This document shows, in pieces, positions 45,335 to 54,774 of a DNA stretch of 64,000 nucleotides. Position numbers and translations under genes: made by a program. Under the pieces are notes generated by a model. That model was not told where the DNA came from. It saw only the letters and a list, made by a program, of their open reading frames with translations, and did not search any database. Origin of the DNA: UBA2767 sp965228625 (GTDB lineage Bacteria > Pseudomonadota > Alphaproteobacteria > Rhizobiales > Methyloligellaceae). Location: assembly GCA_965228625.1 (NCBI GenBank), contig OZ245829.1:2480001-2544000 (forward strand), given 5' to 3'. Position 1 is the first letter of the stretch. Each line of letters begins with the position of its first letter.

Positions 45335-46762
45335 ATGGCGAAGAAGAAACTCGCAGGTCACGTGACGCAGGTGACGGGCGCCGTTGTCGACGTGCAGTTC
45401 GAAGAGCACCTTCCGGCGATCCTGAACGCGCTGGAGACCGACAACCAGGGCAACCGTCTCGTGCTGGAAGTGGCGCAGCACCTTGGCGAGAACACCGTCC
45501 GCACCGTCGCCATGGACTCGACCGAAGGACTGGTGCGCGGCCAGGACGTCATCGACACGGGCGACGCCATTTCGGTGCCGGTCGGCGACGAGACGCTCGG
45601 GCGCATCATGAACGTGATCGGGGAACCGGTGGACGAGGCCGGGCCGGTCAAGACCAAGGAGCGGCGCGCCATCCATCAGCCGGCGCCGGAGTTCGTCGAC
45701 CAGTCCACGGAATCGGAAATCCTCGTAACGGGCATCAAGGTCGTGGACCTGCTGGCGCCATACGCCAAGGGCGGCAAGATCGGCCTGTTCGGCGGCGCGG
45801 GCGTCGGCAAGACCGTGCTGATCATGGAGCTCATCAACAACATCGCGAAGAGCCATGGCGGCTATTCGGTGTTCGCCGGCGTGGGCGAGCGCACGCGCGA
45901 GGGTAACGATCTGTACTGGGAAATGATCGAATCCGGCGTGAACAAGGAAGGCGGCGGCGGCGACTCGAAATGCGCCCTGGTCTACGGCCAGATGAACGAA
46001 CCGCCCGGCGCCCGCGCCCGGGTCGGACTGTCGGGCCTGACGGTTGCCGAGCATTTCCGTGATCAGGGACAGGACGTGCTGTTCTTCGTCGACAACATCT
46101 TCCGCTTTACCCAGGCGGGTTCGGAAGTGTCGGCGCTGCTTGGCCGTATTCCGTCCGCGGTCGGATACCAGCCGACGCTGGCGACCGACATGGGCGCCCT
46201 GCAGGAGCGCATCACCTCGACCTCCAAGGGCTCCGTCACCTCGGTGCAGGCCATCTACGTGCCCGCGGACGACCTGACCGACCCGGCGCCCGCCACGTCA
46301 TTCGCCCATCTGGACGCGACGACGGTGCTTTCGCGGCAGATCGCGGAGAAAGGCATTTATCCGGCGGTGGATCCGCTCGACTCCACCTCGCGCGTCCTGG
46401 AGCCGCGCGTCGTCGGCGAGGAGCATTACGAGATCGCACGCCGGGTGCAGGAGATCCTTCAGCGTTACAAGGCGCTTCAGGACATCATCGCCATTCTCGG
46501 CATGGACGAGCTGTCCGAGGACGACAAGCTCACCGTTGCCCGCGCGCGCAAGATCGAGCGCTTCCTGAGCCAGCCGTTCCACGTCGCCGAGGTGTTCACT
46601 GGCGCACCGGGTGTCCTGGTCGATCTCTCCGACACCATCCGTGGCTTCAAGGGCCTGTGTGACGGCGAGTACGATCATCTGCCCGAGCAGGCCTTCTACA
46701 TGGTCGGGACCATGGACGAAGCCATCAAGAAGGCCGAACAGATTGCGGCAGAGGCCGCGTAG
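45335..46762 (+). CDS. atpD: F1 ATP synthase beta subunit
   Basis: Catalytic subunit of ATP synthase, 475 residues from ATG 45335 behind GAAGGGTGA; a start five codons upstream is possible. P-loop GGAGVGKTVLIMELINN, catalytic Glu in GVGERTREGNDLYWEM, and FVDNIFRFTQAGSEVSALLGR are intact. Follows atpG after 103 bp without a visible terminator. Confidence 0.98.
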   Translation: MAKKKLAGHVTQVTGAVVDVQFEEHLPAILNALETDNQGNRLVLEVAQHLGENTVRTVAMDSTEGLVRGQDVIDTGDAISVPVGDETLGRIMNVIGEPVDEAGPVKTKERRAIHQPAPEFVDQSTESEILVTGIKVVDLLAPYAKGGKIGLFGGAGVGKTVLIMELINNIAKSHGGYSVFAGVGERTREGNDLYWEMIESGVNKEGGGGDSKCALVYGQMNEPPGARARVGLSGLTVAEHFRDQGQDVLFFVDNIFRFTQAGSEVSALLGRIPSAVGYQPTLATDMGALQERITSTSKGSVTSVQAIYVPADDLTDPAPATSFAHLDATTVLSRQIAEKGIYPAVDPLDSTSRVLEPRVVGEEHYEIARRVQEILQRYKALQDIIAILGMDELSEDDKLTVARARKIERFLSQPFHVAEVFTGAPGVLVDLSDTIRGFKGLCDGEYDHLPEQAFYMVGTMDEAIKKAEQIAAEAA

Positions 46763-46806
46763 CATCGCGGCCGGTCCGTTGACGATGAACCGGAGACAGC
46801 AATCCC

Positions 46807-47214
46807 ATGGCTGAAACGTTCACATTCGAGCTCGTCTCGCCCGAGCGGCTTCTGATCTCGGAAGATGTCGAAAGTGTCGTCGTTCCCGGTTCGGAGGGTG
46901 ACTTCCAGGTCCTGGCCAATCACGCGCCGGTGCTGTCGACCCTGCGCGCCGGCCTGCTCGACGTGGTCCTTCCGGACGGCAAGGAGCGGCGCATCTTCGT
47001 GCGCGGGGGCTTTGCCGAGGCCGGTCCTGAGAGCCTGACAGTCCTGGCCCAGACCGCCATCGATTCCGCCGACCTGGACAAGGCCGCGTTGGCGCAGGAG
47101 ATCCAGAACGCGGAAGAAGACGTGGCGGACGCGAAGGACGACCAGACCCGCGACAAGGCGCAGGACAAGCTCGATCAGCTTAAGCTGATCCGTGACACGC
47201 TCGGCTTGAACTAG
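46807..47214 (+). CDS. atpC: F1 ATP synthase epsilon subunit
   Basis: Small rotor subunit with regulatory C-terminal helices, 135 residues. TFTFELVSPERLLISEDVESVVVPGSEGDF and ANHAPVLSTLRAG are the conserved N-terminal beta sandwich; the C-terminal helical hairpin begins near ALAQEIQNAEED. Last gene of the operon, converging with rppH 30 bp away. Confidence 0.95.
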   Translation: MAETFTFELVSPERLLISEDVESVVVPGSEGDFQVLANHAPVLSTLRAGLLDVVLPDGKERRIFVRGGFAEAGPESLTVLAQTAIDSADLDKAALAQEIQNAEEDVADAKDDQTRDKAQDKLDQLKLIRDTLGLN

Positions 47215-47244
47215 AGCACCTGAACGGTTGCCGGCGACATCGGC

Positions 47245-47751
47245 CTATTTCGAGAACGCCGCGAATTCCTTTGCCAGCGCTTCGTAGACCGTCCGTTTGA
47301 ACGGCACGATCAGGCTGACCACCTCATCCATCGACGCCCATCGCCAGTCATCGAACTCGGGCTTGTGGCCAACGCCGGATATGTCGATCTCGGTGTCGTC
47401 GCCGGTGAACCGGAACACAACCCATTTTTGTTTCTGGCCGCGGTAACGCCCTTTCCAGGACACACCGATCAGATGATCCGGCAGGTCGTAGGAATGCCAT
47501 GACGGAATCTCGCCGACAAACTCCGCCGACGTGACTCCGGTTTCCTCCGTCAGCTCGCGCAGCGCGGCCGCCTGAATGTTCTCGCCCTCGTCGATGCCTC
47601 CTTGCGGCATCTGCCACCACATGCCGACGCCCTTCGCTTCTTCATCGTTGCGCTGCTCGATCCGCCTCCCGATCCAGACCAGGTTGTCCGTATTCACGAG
47701 CACGATGCCGACGCAGGGCCGGTACGGCAATTTGGAGAGGTCTTTTTTCAT
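47245..47751 (-). CDS. rppH: RNA pyrophosphohydrolase RppH
   Basis: Nudix hydrolase that removes pyrophosphate from mRNA 5' ends and starts decay. From ATG 47751 (AGGTGG upstream; GTG three codons earlier is possible) it has 168 residues. The Nudix box GGIDEGENIQAAALRELTEE with TGV, and LPYRPCVGIVLVN and KGRYRGQKQKWVVFRF, are the family marks. It follows the divergent polysaccharide deacetylase gene by 15 bp, a conserved alphaproteobacterial pair. Confidence 0.94.
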   Translation of the reverse strand: MKKDLSKLPYRPCVGIVLVNTDNLVWIGRRIEQRNDEEAKGVGMWWQMPQGGIDEGENIQAAALRELTEETGVTSAEFVGEIPSWHSYDLPDHLIGVSWKGRYRGQKQKWVVFRFTGDDTEIDISGVGHKPEFDDWRWASMDEVVSLIVPFKRTVYEALAKEFAAFSK

Positions 47752-47766
47752 CGCAGCCACCTGCGA

Positions 47767-48909
47767 TCAGGTCTGGCGGTCGCTGCGAACCGCCGCGCTG
47801 ATCGGAATGAGCTCGATGCCCTTTTCCTTGAGCTGCCGTGACCATTCCGCGATACGGCCAATGGTCAGGGGCAGGCTCGTGCCGACGCCGATGGCCAGTC
47901 CCTTCTCCTTGGCGATACCTTCCAGTTTCTTGAGGGCAAGCTCGATTTCCTTGGCATTGCGCTCTTCGTCGATCACGACCTGCGACACGGAGTAGTCGAG
48001 CCCGAGATCCCGTGCGATCTGGCCGGCGGTCGAGCGCGCCGCCGTGCCGTCATCGAGATAGATCAGCCCGCGAGCCTTCAGCTCCTCCAGCACCGGAAGG
48101 AACGAGTCCTGCGCGGCGGTGAATTTCGCGCCCATATGGTTGGTGATGCCCGTGTAGCCGGTGAAGCGCGACATGATCCAGTGCAGCCGCTTGAGGTTTT
48201 CTTCGGCCGGAAGGCTGGTGAGAAGTGTGTGCGGGCCGGGATCGTTGTCGGGATAGTCGAACGGCTCTAGCGGCACCTGCAGCATGACTTCGTGCCCCAG
48301 GTCACGCGCCTTGCGCACCCAGCCGTCCAGGTTCCGCCCGTAGGGCCCGAATGCCAGCGTCACGGTGCCGGGAAGCGAGTCGATGGCCTGCGTGGTGGCG
48401 ATCTCCGACAGGCCAAGGCCGGTGATGAGAAGTGCGATGCGCGCCGGCTGGCCCGCGCCGGAAGCCACGGCCTCGTTTGCCGGGCGTGCATAGACATCGC
48501 TCGGCCGGCGGCCATCGGATGCGATCTTCGGTAACGGTCCGTAGCGGGATGTTTCGACCACCGCGCGTATCGGCACGGGGGGCAGCCTGACCAGTTCCTG
48601 ATCTCCCGGAGCAGTCACCGCTTCGGGCTGCGGACCGGCTTGCGCCGGTTGCTGCGTACCGCCGAACGCGGTCGCGGGGACGTTCTGCTGCTCGGTCGCC
48701 GCGGACGGCGGCGGCACGACCGGGGCCACTTCCTTGACATCCGGCACCGGGGGACCGCTTGCTATCTCGGCCGCGGGCCGGCTGGCAGGATCGATTTCGA
48801 TGACGACGAGAGGCTCACCGCCCATGGGGTCGGCACGCATGACGAACCATACGATCGCCGACACGATCATGCCCACGATCACGGTCGTCGTGATGGCAAG
48901 CGCCTTCAT
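47767..48909 (-). CDS. Divergent polysaccharide deacetylase family protein (YibQ/DUF610-like)
   Basis: Membrane-anchored envelope protein of 380 residues from ATG 48909. The anchor is ALAITTTVIVGMIVSAIVWFVM (3-24), followed by a Pro/Ala-rich linker to about residue 140, then the catalytic-like domain with ARIALLITGLGLSEIATTQAI, LAFGPYGRNLDGWVRKAR, HEVMLQVPLEPFDYP and TGITNHMGAKFTA. The family usually has divergent metal sites. It follows ctpA and precedes rppH, the usual order, suggesting a cell-wall role. Confidence 0.88.
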   Translation of the reverse strand: MKALAITTTVIVGMIVSAIVWFVMRADPMGGEPLVVIEIDPASRPAAEIASGPPVPDVKEVAPVVPPPSAATEQQNVPATAFGGTQQPAQAGPQPEAVTAPGDQELVRLPPVPIRAVVETSRYGPLPKIASDGRRPSDVYARPANEAVASGAGQPARIALLITGLGLSEIATTQAIDSLPGTVTLAFGPYGRNLDGWVRKARDLGHEVMLQVPLEPFDYPDNDPGPHTLLTSLPAEENLKRLHWIMSRFTGYTGITNHMGAKFTAAQDSFLPVLEELKARGLIYLDDGTAARSTAGQIARDLGLDYSVSQVVIDEERNAKEIELALKKLEGIAKEKGLAIGVGTSLPLTIGRIAEWSRQLKEKGIELIPISAAVRSDRQT

Positions 48910-49028
48910 TCCGCCTCTGTGTTCCCCGTCAGCCCCGCCGCATACGCAACATGGCGACCCGCCGCAAACCAATGTGTCTTCTGCAACAAGGTTTTACAGC
49001 AAGTCGCCAAACGGGCAAACGGCATGCG

Positions 49029-50357
49029 TTAGTTCGCCGCCGCGCCCTTGTTCTCCGTTTCAGCCTTCTCCGCCTTGATGGTGCCACGGACGAAGCTCAG
49101 CGCGTAAATGAGCTGAGTATCTTTTTCCTTCTCCCGAGGAACGTAAGCCGAGCTGCCCGAGGATTCCTTTTCGTCCTCGCTCTTGAGGTGGCCGCGCAGG
49201 CTCGCCTCGCCGCGTGGCTTCTGCTGACGCTTCTTGAGCTCTTCAGGCAGTTCCTGCTCGATGACGATGTTCGGCTCGATGCCTTTCGCCTGGATCGAGC
49301 GGCCTGACGGCGTGTAGTAACGGGCCGTGGTCAGACGAATGGCGCCGTTGCCGTCAAGCGGGATGATGGTCTGGACCGAGCCCTTGCCGAACGACCGTGT
49401 GCCAATCACCGTTCCGCGCTTCTGGTCCTGAATGGCGCCAGCCACGATCTCGGACGCACTGGCCGAACCGCCGTTGATCAGGACGGCGATCTTTTTGCCG
49501 TCCGTGATGTCTCCGGCCCTGGCATTGGAGCGCTGCGATTCCTGCAGGTTGCGTCCGCGGGTCAGAACGATGGCGCCCTGCTCCAGGAACGCGTCGGACA
49601 CGGAAATCGCCTGATCGAGAAGGCCGCCCGGATTGTTGCGCAGATCGATCACGTAGCCCTTGAGCTTCGGACCGATGTCTTTCTTGACCTTGGCGACCGC
49701 CTTCTTGAGTTCCGCGTAGGTCTGCTCGTTGAATGTGGTGAGGCGGACGTAGGCGACATCGTCCTCGACACGGGCCTTGACCGGATTGATGCGGATGACG
49801 TCGCGGACAACCTTGATTTCCAGCGGCTCGTCTTCGCCCTTGCGGACCACGGTGAGCTTGATCGCGGTATTGACCGGGCCGCGCATCTTCTCCACCGCCT
49901 GCTGAAGCGTCAGTCCCCGGATCTGCTCGCCATCCAGATGGGTGATGTAGTCGCCCGACAGCAGACCGGCCTTGGCAGCCGGTGTGTCGTCGATCGGCGC
50001 GACCACCTTGACGACGTCGTTCTCGAGCGTGACCTCGATGCCGAGACCGCCGAACTCGCCGCGCGTCTGCACCTGCATGTCGCGGAAGTGCTTCGGATTG
50101 AGATAGGCGGAATGGGGATCGAGCGCGGCGAGCATGCCGTTGATCGCCGACTCGATGAGCTTGGCGTCTTCGGGTTTCTCGACGTAGTCGGTCCGGACGC
50201 GCTCCAGGACGTCGCCGAACAGATCAAGTTGCCGGTAAATCTCGGAATTGGCCGCAACCGCAGTGTGGCTTCGCGCAAGATTCAGTATTGCCGTCCCGGC
50301 CGCCAATCCAGCCAGGATCAAAAAAGCCCAAAGTGCGAATTCTGGTTTCCGCATCAT
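49029..50357 (-). CDS. ctpA: C-terminal processing serine protease (S41, CtpA)
   Basis: Periplasmic carboxyl-terminal processing protease of 442 residues. An N-terminal anchor or signal (FALWAFLILAGLAAGTAILNLA), a helical region, PDZ domain (about 95-180, GGLGIEVTLENDVVKVV) and the S41 core: catalytic Ser in INGGSASASEIVAGA and Lys in GTRSFGKGSVQTI. ATG 50357 overlaps the envC stop by 4 bp (ATGA), so the two are co-translated. EnvC-CtpA pairs control peptidoglycan hydrolases in the envelope. Confidence 0.95.
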   Translation of the reverse strand: MMRKPEFALWAFLILAGLAAGTAILNLARSHTAVAANSEIYRQLDLFGDVLERVRTDYVEKPEDAKLIESAINGMLAALDPHSAYLNPKHFRDMQVQTRGEFGGLGIEVTLENDVVKVVAPIDDTPAAKAGLLSGDYITHLDGEQIRGLTLQQAVEKMRGPVNTAIKLTVVRKGEDEPLEIKVVRDVIRINPVKARVEDDVAYVRLTTFNEQTYAELKKAVAKVKKDIGPKLKGYVIDLRNNPGGLLDQAISVSDAFLEQGAIVLTRGRNLQESQRSNARAGDITDGKKIAVLINGGSASASEIVAGAIQDQKRGTVIGTRSFGKGSVQTIIPLDGNGAIRLTTARYYTPSGRSIQAKGIEPNIVIEQELPEELKKRQQKPRGEASLRGHLKSEDEKESSGSSAYVPREKEKDTQLIYALSFVRGTIKAEKAETENKGAAAN

Positions 50358-51727
50358 CCTTCTGCCCTTCCAGGGTTGTCGGCCCACCATGGATCCGGAT
50401 CGATCGGCCGGCCATCCTTACGAAATTCAATGTACAAGACCGGACCCGGACTCTTGGGTTTTGCGTCCGTGCCCGATTGAGCTGCGCCCATTATCGCAAC
50501 GGGCTCTCCGGCGAGAACGAACTGACCCGTCTCGACGTCAATCCGCTTCATCCCGGCAAGAAGTATATGATACCCCTCGCCCGCATTTATGATCAAGAGT
50601 TGCCCGTAGGTGCGAAACTCGTCCGCGTATGCAACCCATCCGTCCACCGGCGAGGTCACCTGCGCCTGCGCCCGGCTCCGGATCGAGATGCCCTTGACGC
50701 GCTGGCCGTACTCGTTGGCCGCGCCAAAAAGTCTTATTTTTCGGCCGCTTACCGGAAGTGAAAGCTTGCCCCTCGTTGTGGAAAACTCGACCGCGGGTTT
50801 CAGCCGGCCGGGGCTGACAAACGCCACTTTGGTGGTTTCCCGAGTGGCGCTCTCACCAACGGGACGGCCCTGTTTTTTCGCGGCTTCGGCCAACGCCTTT
50901 TCCCTTGCGCGCTTCGCCGCGAGTTCCGCTTCGTAGGCGGCGACGCCCGCTTCCGCGATTTCCTTGTCCATACGCTTTACCAGTTCGCCGAGGTAGCCCA
51001 CGGTCTTCGAGTGTTGCGCAGCCGCCAACTGGATTCTCGCCAATTCCTGCTGCTGTGATTTGACCAACGCCTTTTTCTCCCTGATCAAACCATCAATCCG
51101 GCCACGGGCGGCAATCAATTTGTCGTTCTCAGTCTTCAAATTATCGCGCTGACGGCGGATGCCGGCGCTGAGACGCACGAGGTCGTCGAGCTCGGCGGTC
51201 AACCCTTCAGCCTGGAAAGTGAGCTCGGGAAACACCGACGCCATCAGCATGGCCGAACGCACCATTTTCAGCGCGTCGTTGCGCCGCGTCACGACGGCCG
51301 GCGGCGGCTGGCGCCCGATGCGTTGCATGGCGGCGAGCAGGTCGGCGATCGTGGCATGGCGCTGCGCGATCGAGGCGCGCACCTGGTTTTCCTGTTCCGT
51401 GAGCGCAGCGACGCGGGTTTCGATCTTGGTCAGGCTCGCCTCGCTGATCTGGATGCTCTTCGCTGTCTCGATCAGGTTCTTGTTGAGCTCGGCGCGCTCC
51501 TTCTCGAGCTGCTCGAGATTGCCGGAGATCTCCTTCTCCCTGGCCCGCGTCGCCTCGAGCTCGCGCTGGCTTTCGCGCAACTGCCTGTGCGCGTCCTCCT
51601 GGCTGACGGAATCCTGCGGGATAGCCGGGGGCACCGGGAGCAATACGAGGCCGATGACGAGCGCCATGGCGCAGGCAAGTGCGCTGCGCGGCATCGCGTG
51701 GATGCCCTGGCGAGTCGAAGCTCTCAT
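50354..51727 (-). CDS. envC: Murein hydrolase activator EnvC family protein
   Basis: Periplasmic coiled-coil protein with a C-terminal LytM (M23) domain, 457 residues from ATG 51727 (GGAGG 6 bp upstream; ATGs at 51730 and 51748 are alternatives). A signal peptide (SALACAMALVIGLVLLPVPPAIP) is followed by a long coiled coil (about 40-250) and the LytM domain (about 315-440) with KGISIRSRAQAQVTSPVDG and NAGEGYHILLAGM. Metal-binding histidines of active M23 peptidases appear incomplete, as in EnvC, which activates amidases instead. Overlaps ctpA by 4 bp. Confidence 0.9.
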   Translation of the reverse strand: MRASTRQGIHAMPRSALACAMALVIGLVLLPVPPAIPQDSVSQEDAHRQLRESQRELEATRAREKEISGNLEQLEKERAELNKNLIETAKSIQISEASLTKIETRVAALTEQENQVRASIAQRHATIADLLAAMQRIGRQPPPAVVTRRNDALKMVRSAMLMASVFPELTFQAEGLTAELDDLVRLSAGIRRQRDNLKTENDKLIAARGRIDGLIREKKALVKSQQQELARIQLAAAQHSKTVGYLGELVKRMDKEIAEAGVAAYEAELAAKRAREKALAEAAKKQGRPVGESATRETTKVAFVSPGRLKPAVEFSTTRGKLSLPVSGRKIRLFGAANEYGQRVKGISIRSRAQAQVTSPVDGWVAYADEFRTYGQLLIINAGEGYHILLAGMKRIDVETGQFVLAGEPVAIMGAAQSGTDAKPKSPGPVLYIEFRKDGRPIDPDPWWADNPGRAEG

Positions 51728-51795
51728 CATGATCCTCCATAGGCCCATCACGGGATCCGCACAAGTGACAAGGCGTTCAGCTTCCGACGGGGCAT

Positions 51796-52278
51796 TCAGC
51801 TTCGATGATAGGGATGGCCGGCCAGTATGGTCGCCGCCCGATACAACTGTTCGGCGACCACCACCCTCGCCAGACCATGCGGCAGAGTTATGGCACCAAG
51901 GGAGAGCGTGTGCCGCGCCTTATCGCGCAACTCCGGCCCGTGCCCATCGGGTCCGCCCAGCACCAATGCGGCAGACGATGTCCCGGCGTCGCGCAAATCG
52001 CCGAGCAGGCGCGCGAAAGCCGGGCTGGTCAGACCCTTGCCGTTTTCGTCGAAGGCGAGGACAGCGGCGGAGTCCGGTATCCTGGACAGCAGCGAGCGCG
52101 CTTCGTCCGCCGCGCGTTCGGCCGCACTGCCCTTGCGGGACTCGCTCAAGGTGAGTTCGTTGAGCGGACCGAGACCGATCGATTTGCCGATTCCGGCGAT
52201 GCGCTTCGCATAGTGCTCACAAAGGTCGCGCTCGGCGCCCGCCTTGAGCTTGCCCACCGACGCAAGAATGAGCTGCAT
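51796..52278 (-). CDS. rlmH: 23S rRNA pseudouridine-1915 N3-methyltransferase RlmH
   Basis: SPOUT methyltransferase modifying helix 69 of 23S rRNA, 160 residues. The knot is LVLGGPDGHGPELRDKA and HGLARVVVAEQLYRAATI with the terminal GHPYHR that is conserved in the family. It follows rsfS by 24 bp, a widely conserved pair, and precedes envC by 68 bp. Confidence 0.96.
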   Translation of the reverse strand: MQLILASVGKLKAGAERDLCEHYAKRIAGIGKSIGLGPLNELTLSESRKGSAAERAADEARSLLSRIPDSAAVLAFDENGKGLTSPAFARLLGDLRDAGTSSAALVLGGPDGHGPELRDKARHTLSLGAITLPHGLARVVVAEQLYRAATILAGHPYHRS

Positions 52279-52302
52279 GCTCCCGACCTGGATACGGCAA
52301 TC

Positions 52303-52713
52303 CTAGACCGCCACGCGCTCGTCAGGCGGTGCTGCGGACCACATCTTCTCCAGATTGTAGAACTCGCGGACTTCGGGCCGGAAAATATGGACCACCACAT
52401 CACCGGTATCGATCAGAACCCAGTCGCAATGCGGCAGGCCCTCGACGCGGATGCCGAAGTCGCTCGCCTTCTTGAGCTTCTTGATCACCTGGTCCGCGAT
52501 CGCTCCGACGTGACGGTTCGACCGTCCCGAAGCAATCACCATGTGATCAGCGATGGAGGATTTGCCTGCAAGGTCAATGGACGTCACGTCCAGAGCCTTG
52601 GCTTCGTCAAGGACCTCATTCACCAGGTCCAACACTGAGTCCGAACCGAGCTCAACCCGAGCAGGCTCGGAGAGAGGCGTGCCCTTAGAGGCACCCTCGC
52701 GAGAGGTTCCCAT
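52303..52713 (-). CDS. rsfS: Ribosomal silencing factor RsfS
   Basis: Factor that binds L14 and blocks subunit joining during slow growth, 136 residues. ALDVTSIDLAGKSSIADHMVIASG, VEGLPHCDWVLIDTGDVVVHIF and REFYNLEKMW are the family's conserved segments. An N-terminal tail of about 25 residues precedes the domain. It lies between nadD (136 bp) and rlmH on the minus strand. Confidence 0.95.
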   Translation of the reverse strand: MGTSREGASKGTPLSEPARVELGSDSVLDLVNEVLDEAKALDVTSIDLAGKSSIADHMVIASGRSNRHVGAIADQVIKKLKKASDFGIRVEGLPHCDWVLIDTGDVVVHIFRPEVREFYNLEKMWSAAPPDERVAV

Positions 52714-52849
52714 GTTTAGGTGGATATCCTTCCGTTGTGCAGTAGTGCGCTATGGTCATTACCTCATGCGTGTCGCTCGACCCGGTCTCTCGGGACTCAC
52801 GACATGACAACCATGCCCCCAGATTGTGACAATATCAATACCTCAGCGT

Positions 52850-53422
52850 TCATACCGCCTTAACCGTGGAATCGCGGAGCGCCGTGGAAGACAGGGACGA
52901 GAGCGGAACCGTGAGGAACGTCCATGCCGGCGCCCTGATGGATTTGAGCCCGAGGGCGTCGGTTTCCTCCACATAGGCGCCGGCGAATCGGAGAGACGTG
53001 CGGCTCGCACATGCCGCGAGGCGATATCCCGGGCGGTCGATGACGGCAACGGGCACGCCGCGCATGATCTCATCGCTTCGATCCCAAAGATGAAACGTGG
53101 CAAGATTATCGGCCCCCATAATCCAGACGAACCGCGTGCCCGGGTGTCGGCGCCTCAGATATGCGATGGCATCGGCCGTGTAGGCGCTGCCGATCGCCGC
53201 TTCGAAACCGGTGATATCGATACGCGGATGCCGCACGATCGCTCGCGCTGCGTCGAGGCGATCAACAAAGGACGCCATGTCGGCGCGGCGCTTGAGCGGA
53301 TTGCCCGGTGTCACCATCCACCAGAGCCGGTCAAGCCCGAGCCGCTTCAGCGCCAGTTCCGAGACATGAACGTGTCCGGCGTGCGGCGGATCGAACGTGC
53401 CGCCGAGCAGGCCGATCGACAT
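52850..53422 (-). CDS. nadD: Nicotinate-nucleotide adenylyltransferase NadD
   Basis: Enzyme of NAD synthesis that adenylates nicotinate mononucleotide. It has 190 residues from ATG 53422 (SIGLLGGTFDPPHAGHVH with the HxGH motif). WWMVTPGNPLKRRADM, FVWIMGADNLATFHLW and the C-terminal SLSSTALRDS (ISSTxIR-type) are intact. It ends shortly after that motif and is slightly shorter than usual. The long open frame upstream is antisense to proA and not coding. It follows proA by 55 bp. Confidence 0.94.
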   Translation of the reverse strand: MSIGLLGGTFDPPHAGHVHVSELALKRLGLDRLWWMVTPGNPLKRRADMASFVDRLDAARAIVRHPRIDITGFEAAIGSAYTADAIAYLRRRHPGTRFVWIMGADNLATFHLWDRSDEIMRGVPVAVIDRPGYRLAACASRTSLRFAGAYVEETDALGLKSIRAPAWTFLTVPLSSLSSTALRDSTVKAV

Positions 53423-53477
53423 GTTCGGATAGGCCTGAGGCAGTCGCACCGCCCAACGGGGAAGAACGGACGCGTCG

Positions 53478-54770
53478 TTACCCACCGCGCGTCTGGCCCG
53501 TCCCGCGAACAACGTATTTGAAGCTGGTGAGTTGCTCGACACCGACCGGTCCGCGCGCATGCATCTTGCCCGTGGCGATCCCGATTTCCGCGCCCATGCC
53601 GAACTCTCCGCCGTCGGCGAATTGCGTCGAGGCATTGTGCAGGACGATCGCGGAATTGACCCGGGCCAGGAATTCGGCGGCCGCAGCCGCGTCGTCGGTG
53701 ATGATGCTCTCCGTGTGGGAAGAACCGTATTGCGCGATGTGGGCGATAGCCGCGTCCAGGCCGTCGACCACCCGCACCGCAATGACGGCGTCGAGAAACT
53801 CCTTGCCCCAGTCTTCCGCATCCGCCGCGACCACGCGCGGGTCGACCGTTTGCGCTTCCGCATCTCCGCGCACTTCGCATCCGGCGTCGATCAGCGCTTC
53901 GACCAGGGGTTTGAGGTGTGTTTCGGCGCAGGCGCGATCGACCAGGAGGCATTCAGCCGCGCCGCAAATGCCGGTGCGCCGCATCTTGGCGTTCACGACA
54001 ATGCCCTTGGCCATTTCCAGGTCCGCCGGCGCATGGACGTAGAGGTGACAGATACCTTCCAGATGCGCGAACACCGGAACGCGCGCCTCGGTCTGCACCC
54101 GCCCGACCAGGCTCTTTCCGCCGCGCGGCACGATCACGTCGACCGTGCCGTTCAGACCCGTCAGCAGCTCGCCGACCGCGGCGCGGTCGGCCGTCGGTAC
54201 GATCTGGATCGCGTCCTCCGGAAGGCCGGCCGATTTCAAGCCTTCCGCCAGACAGGCGTGAATGGCGCGCGCCGAATGCTCGCTCTCCGACCCGCCGCGC
54301 AGGATCACCGCGTTTCCGGACTTGAGGCAAAGCGCGCCGGCGTCCGCCGTCACGTTGGGGCGACTCTCATAGATGATGCCGATGACGCCGAGCGGCGTCC
54401 GCACGCGCTCGATCTTCAGGCCGTTCGGCCGCTCCCAGGAGGCGATGACGTCGCCGACCGGATCGGCGAGCGCTGCAATCTGCTCCACGCCGCCGGCCAT
54501 GGCTTCGATCCGGTCTGGCGTCAGTTTGAGCCGGTCGAGGAAGGCGGACGGGCGTCCTTTCCGCTCGGCCTCAGCCATGTCTTGCGCGTTCGCCGCCAGG
54601 ATGTCCTGCTCGTGCGCGCGGATGGCTGTGGCCATCTCGTTCAGGGCCTTGGTTTTCGCCTCGGGCGCGGCATTGGCCAGCGCGTCCGCTGCACGTCTTG
54701 CGCGGGCGCCGATATCGGCCATGACACGTGTCACGTCGCCGGCGGCAGGTTCTTTGAGGGCTGCGTCCAT
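53478..54770 (-). CDS. proA: Glutamate-5-semialdehyde dehydrogenase (gamma-glutamyl phosphate reductase)
   Basis: Second enzyme of proline synthesis, reducing gamma-glutamyl phosphate with NADPH. From ATG 54770 it has 430 residues. RVRTPLGVIGIIYESRPNVTAD, LRGGSESEHSARAIH, and the catalytic Cys in MRRTGICGAAECLLVD are conserved. It starts 4 bp after proB, so the two are co-transcribed and probably channelled. The upstream 33 codons of the frame overlap proB and were excluded. Confidence 0.96.
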   Translation of the reverse strand: MDAALKEPAAGDVTRVMADIGARARRAADALANAAPEAKTKALNEMATAIRAHEQDILAANAQDMAEAERKGRPSAFLDRLKLTPDRIEAMAGGVEQIAALADPVGDVIASWERPNGLKIERVRTPLGVIGIIYESRPNVTADAGALCLKSGNAVILRGGSESEHSARAIHACLAEGLKSAGLPEDAIQIVPTADRAAVGELLTGLNGTVDVIVPRGGKSLVGRVQTEARVPVFAHLEGICHLYVHAPADLEMAKGIVVNAKMRRTGICGAAECLLVDRACAETHLKPLVEALIDAGCEVRGDAEAQTVDPRVVAADAEDWGKEFLDAVIAVRVVDGLDAAIAHIAQYGSSHTESIITDDAAAAAEFLARVNSAIVLHNASTQFADGGEFGMGAEIGIATGKMHARGPVGVEQLTSFKYVVRGTGQTRGG

Positions 54771-54774
54771 TGTA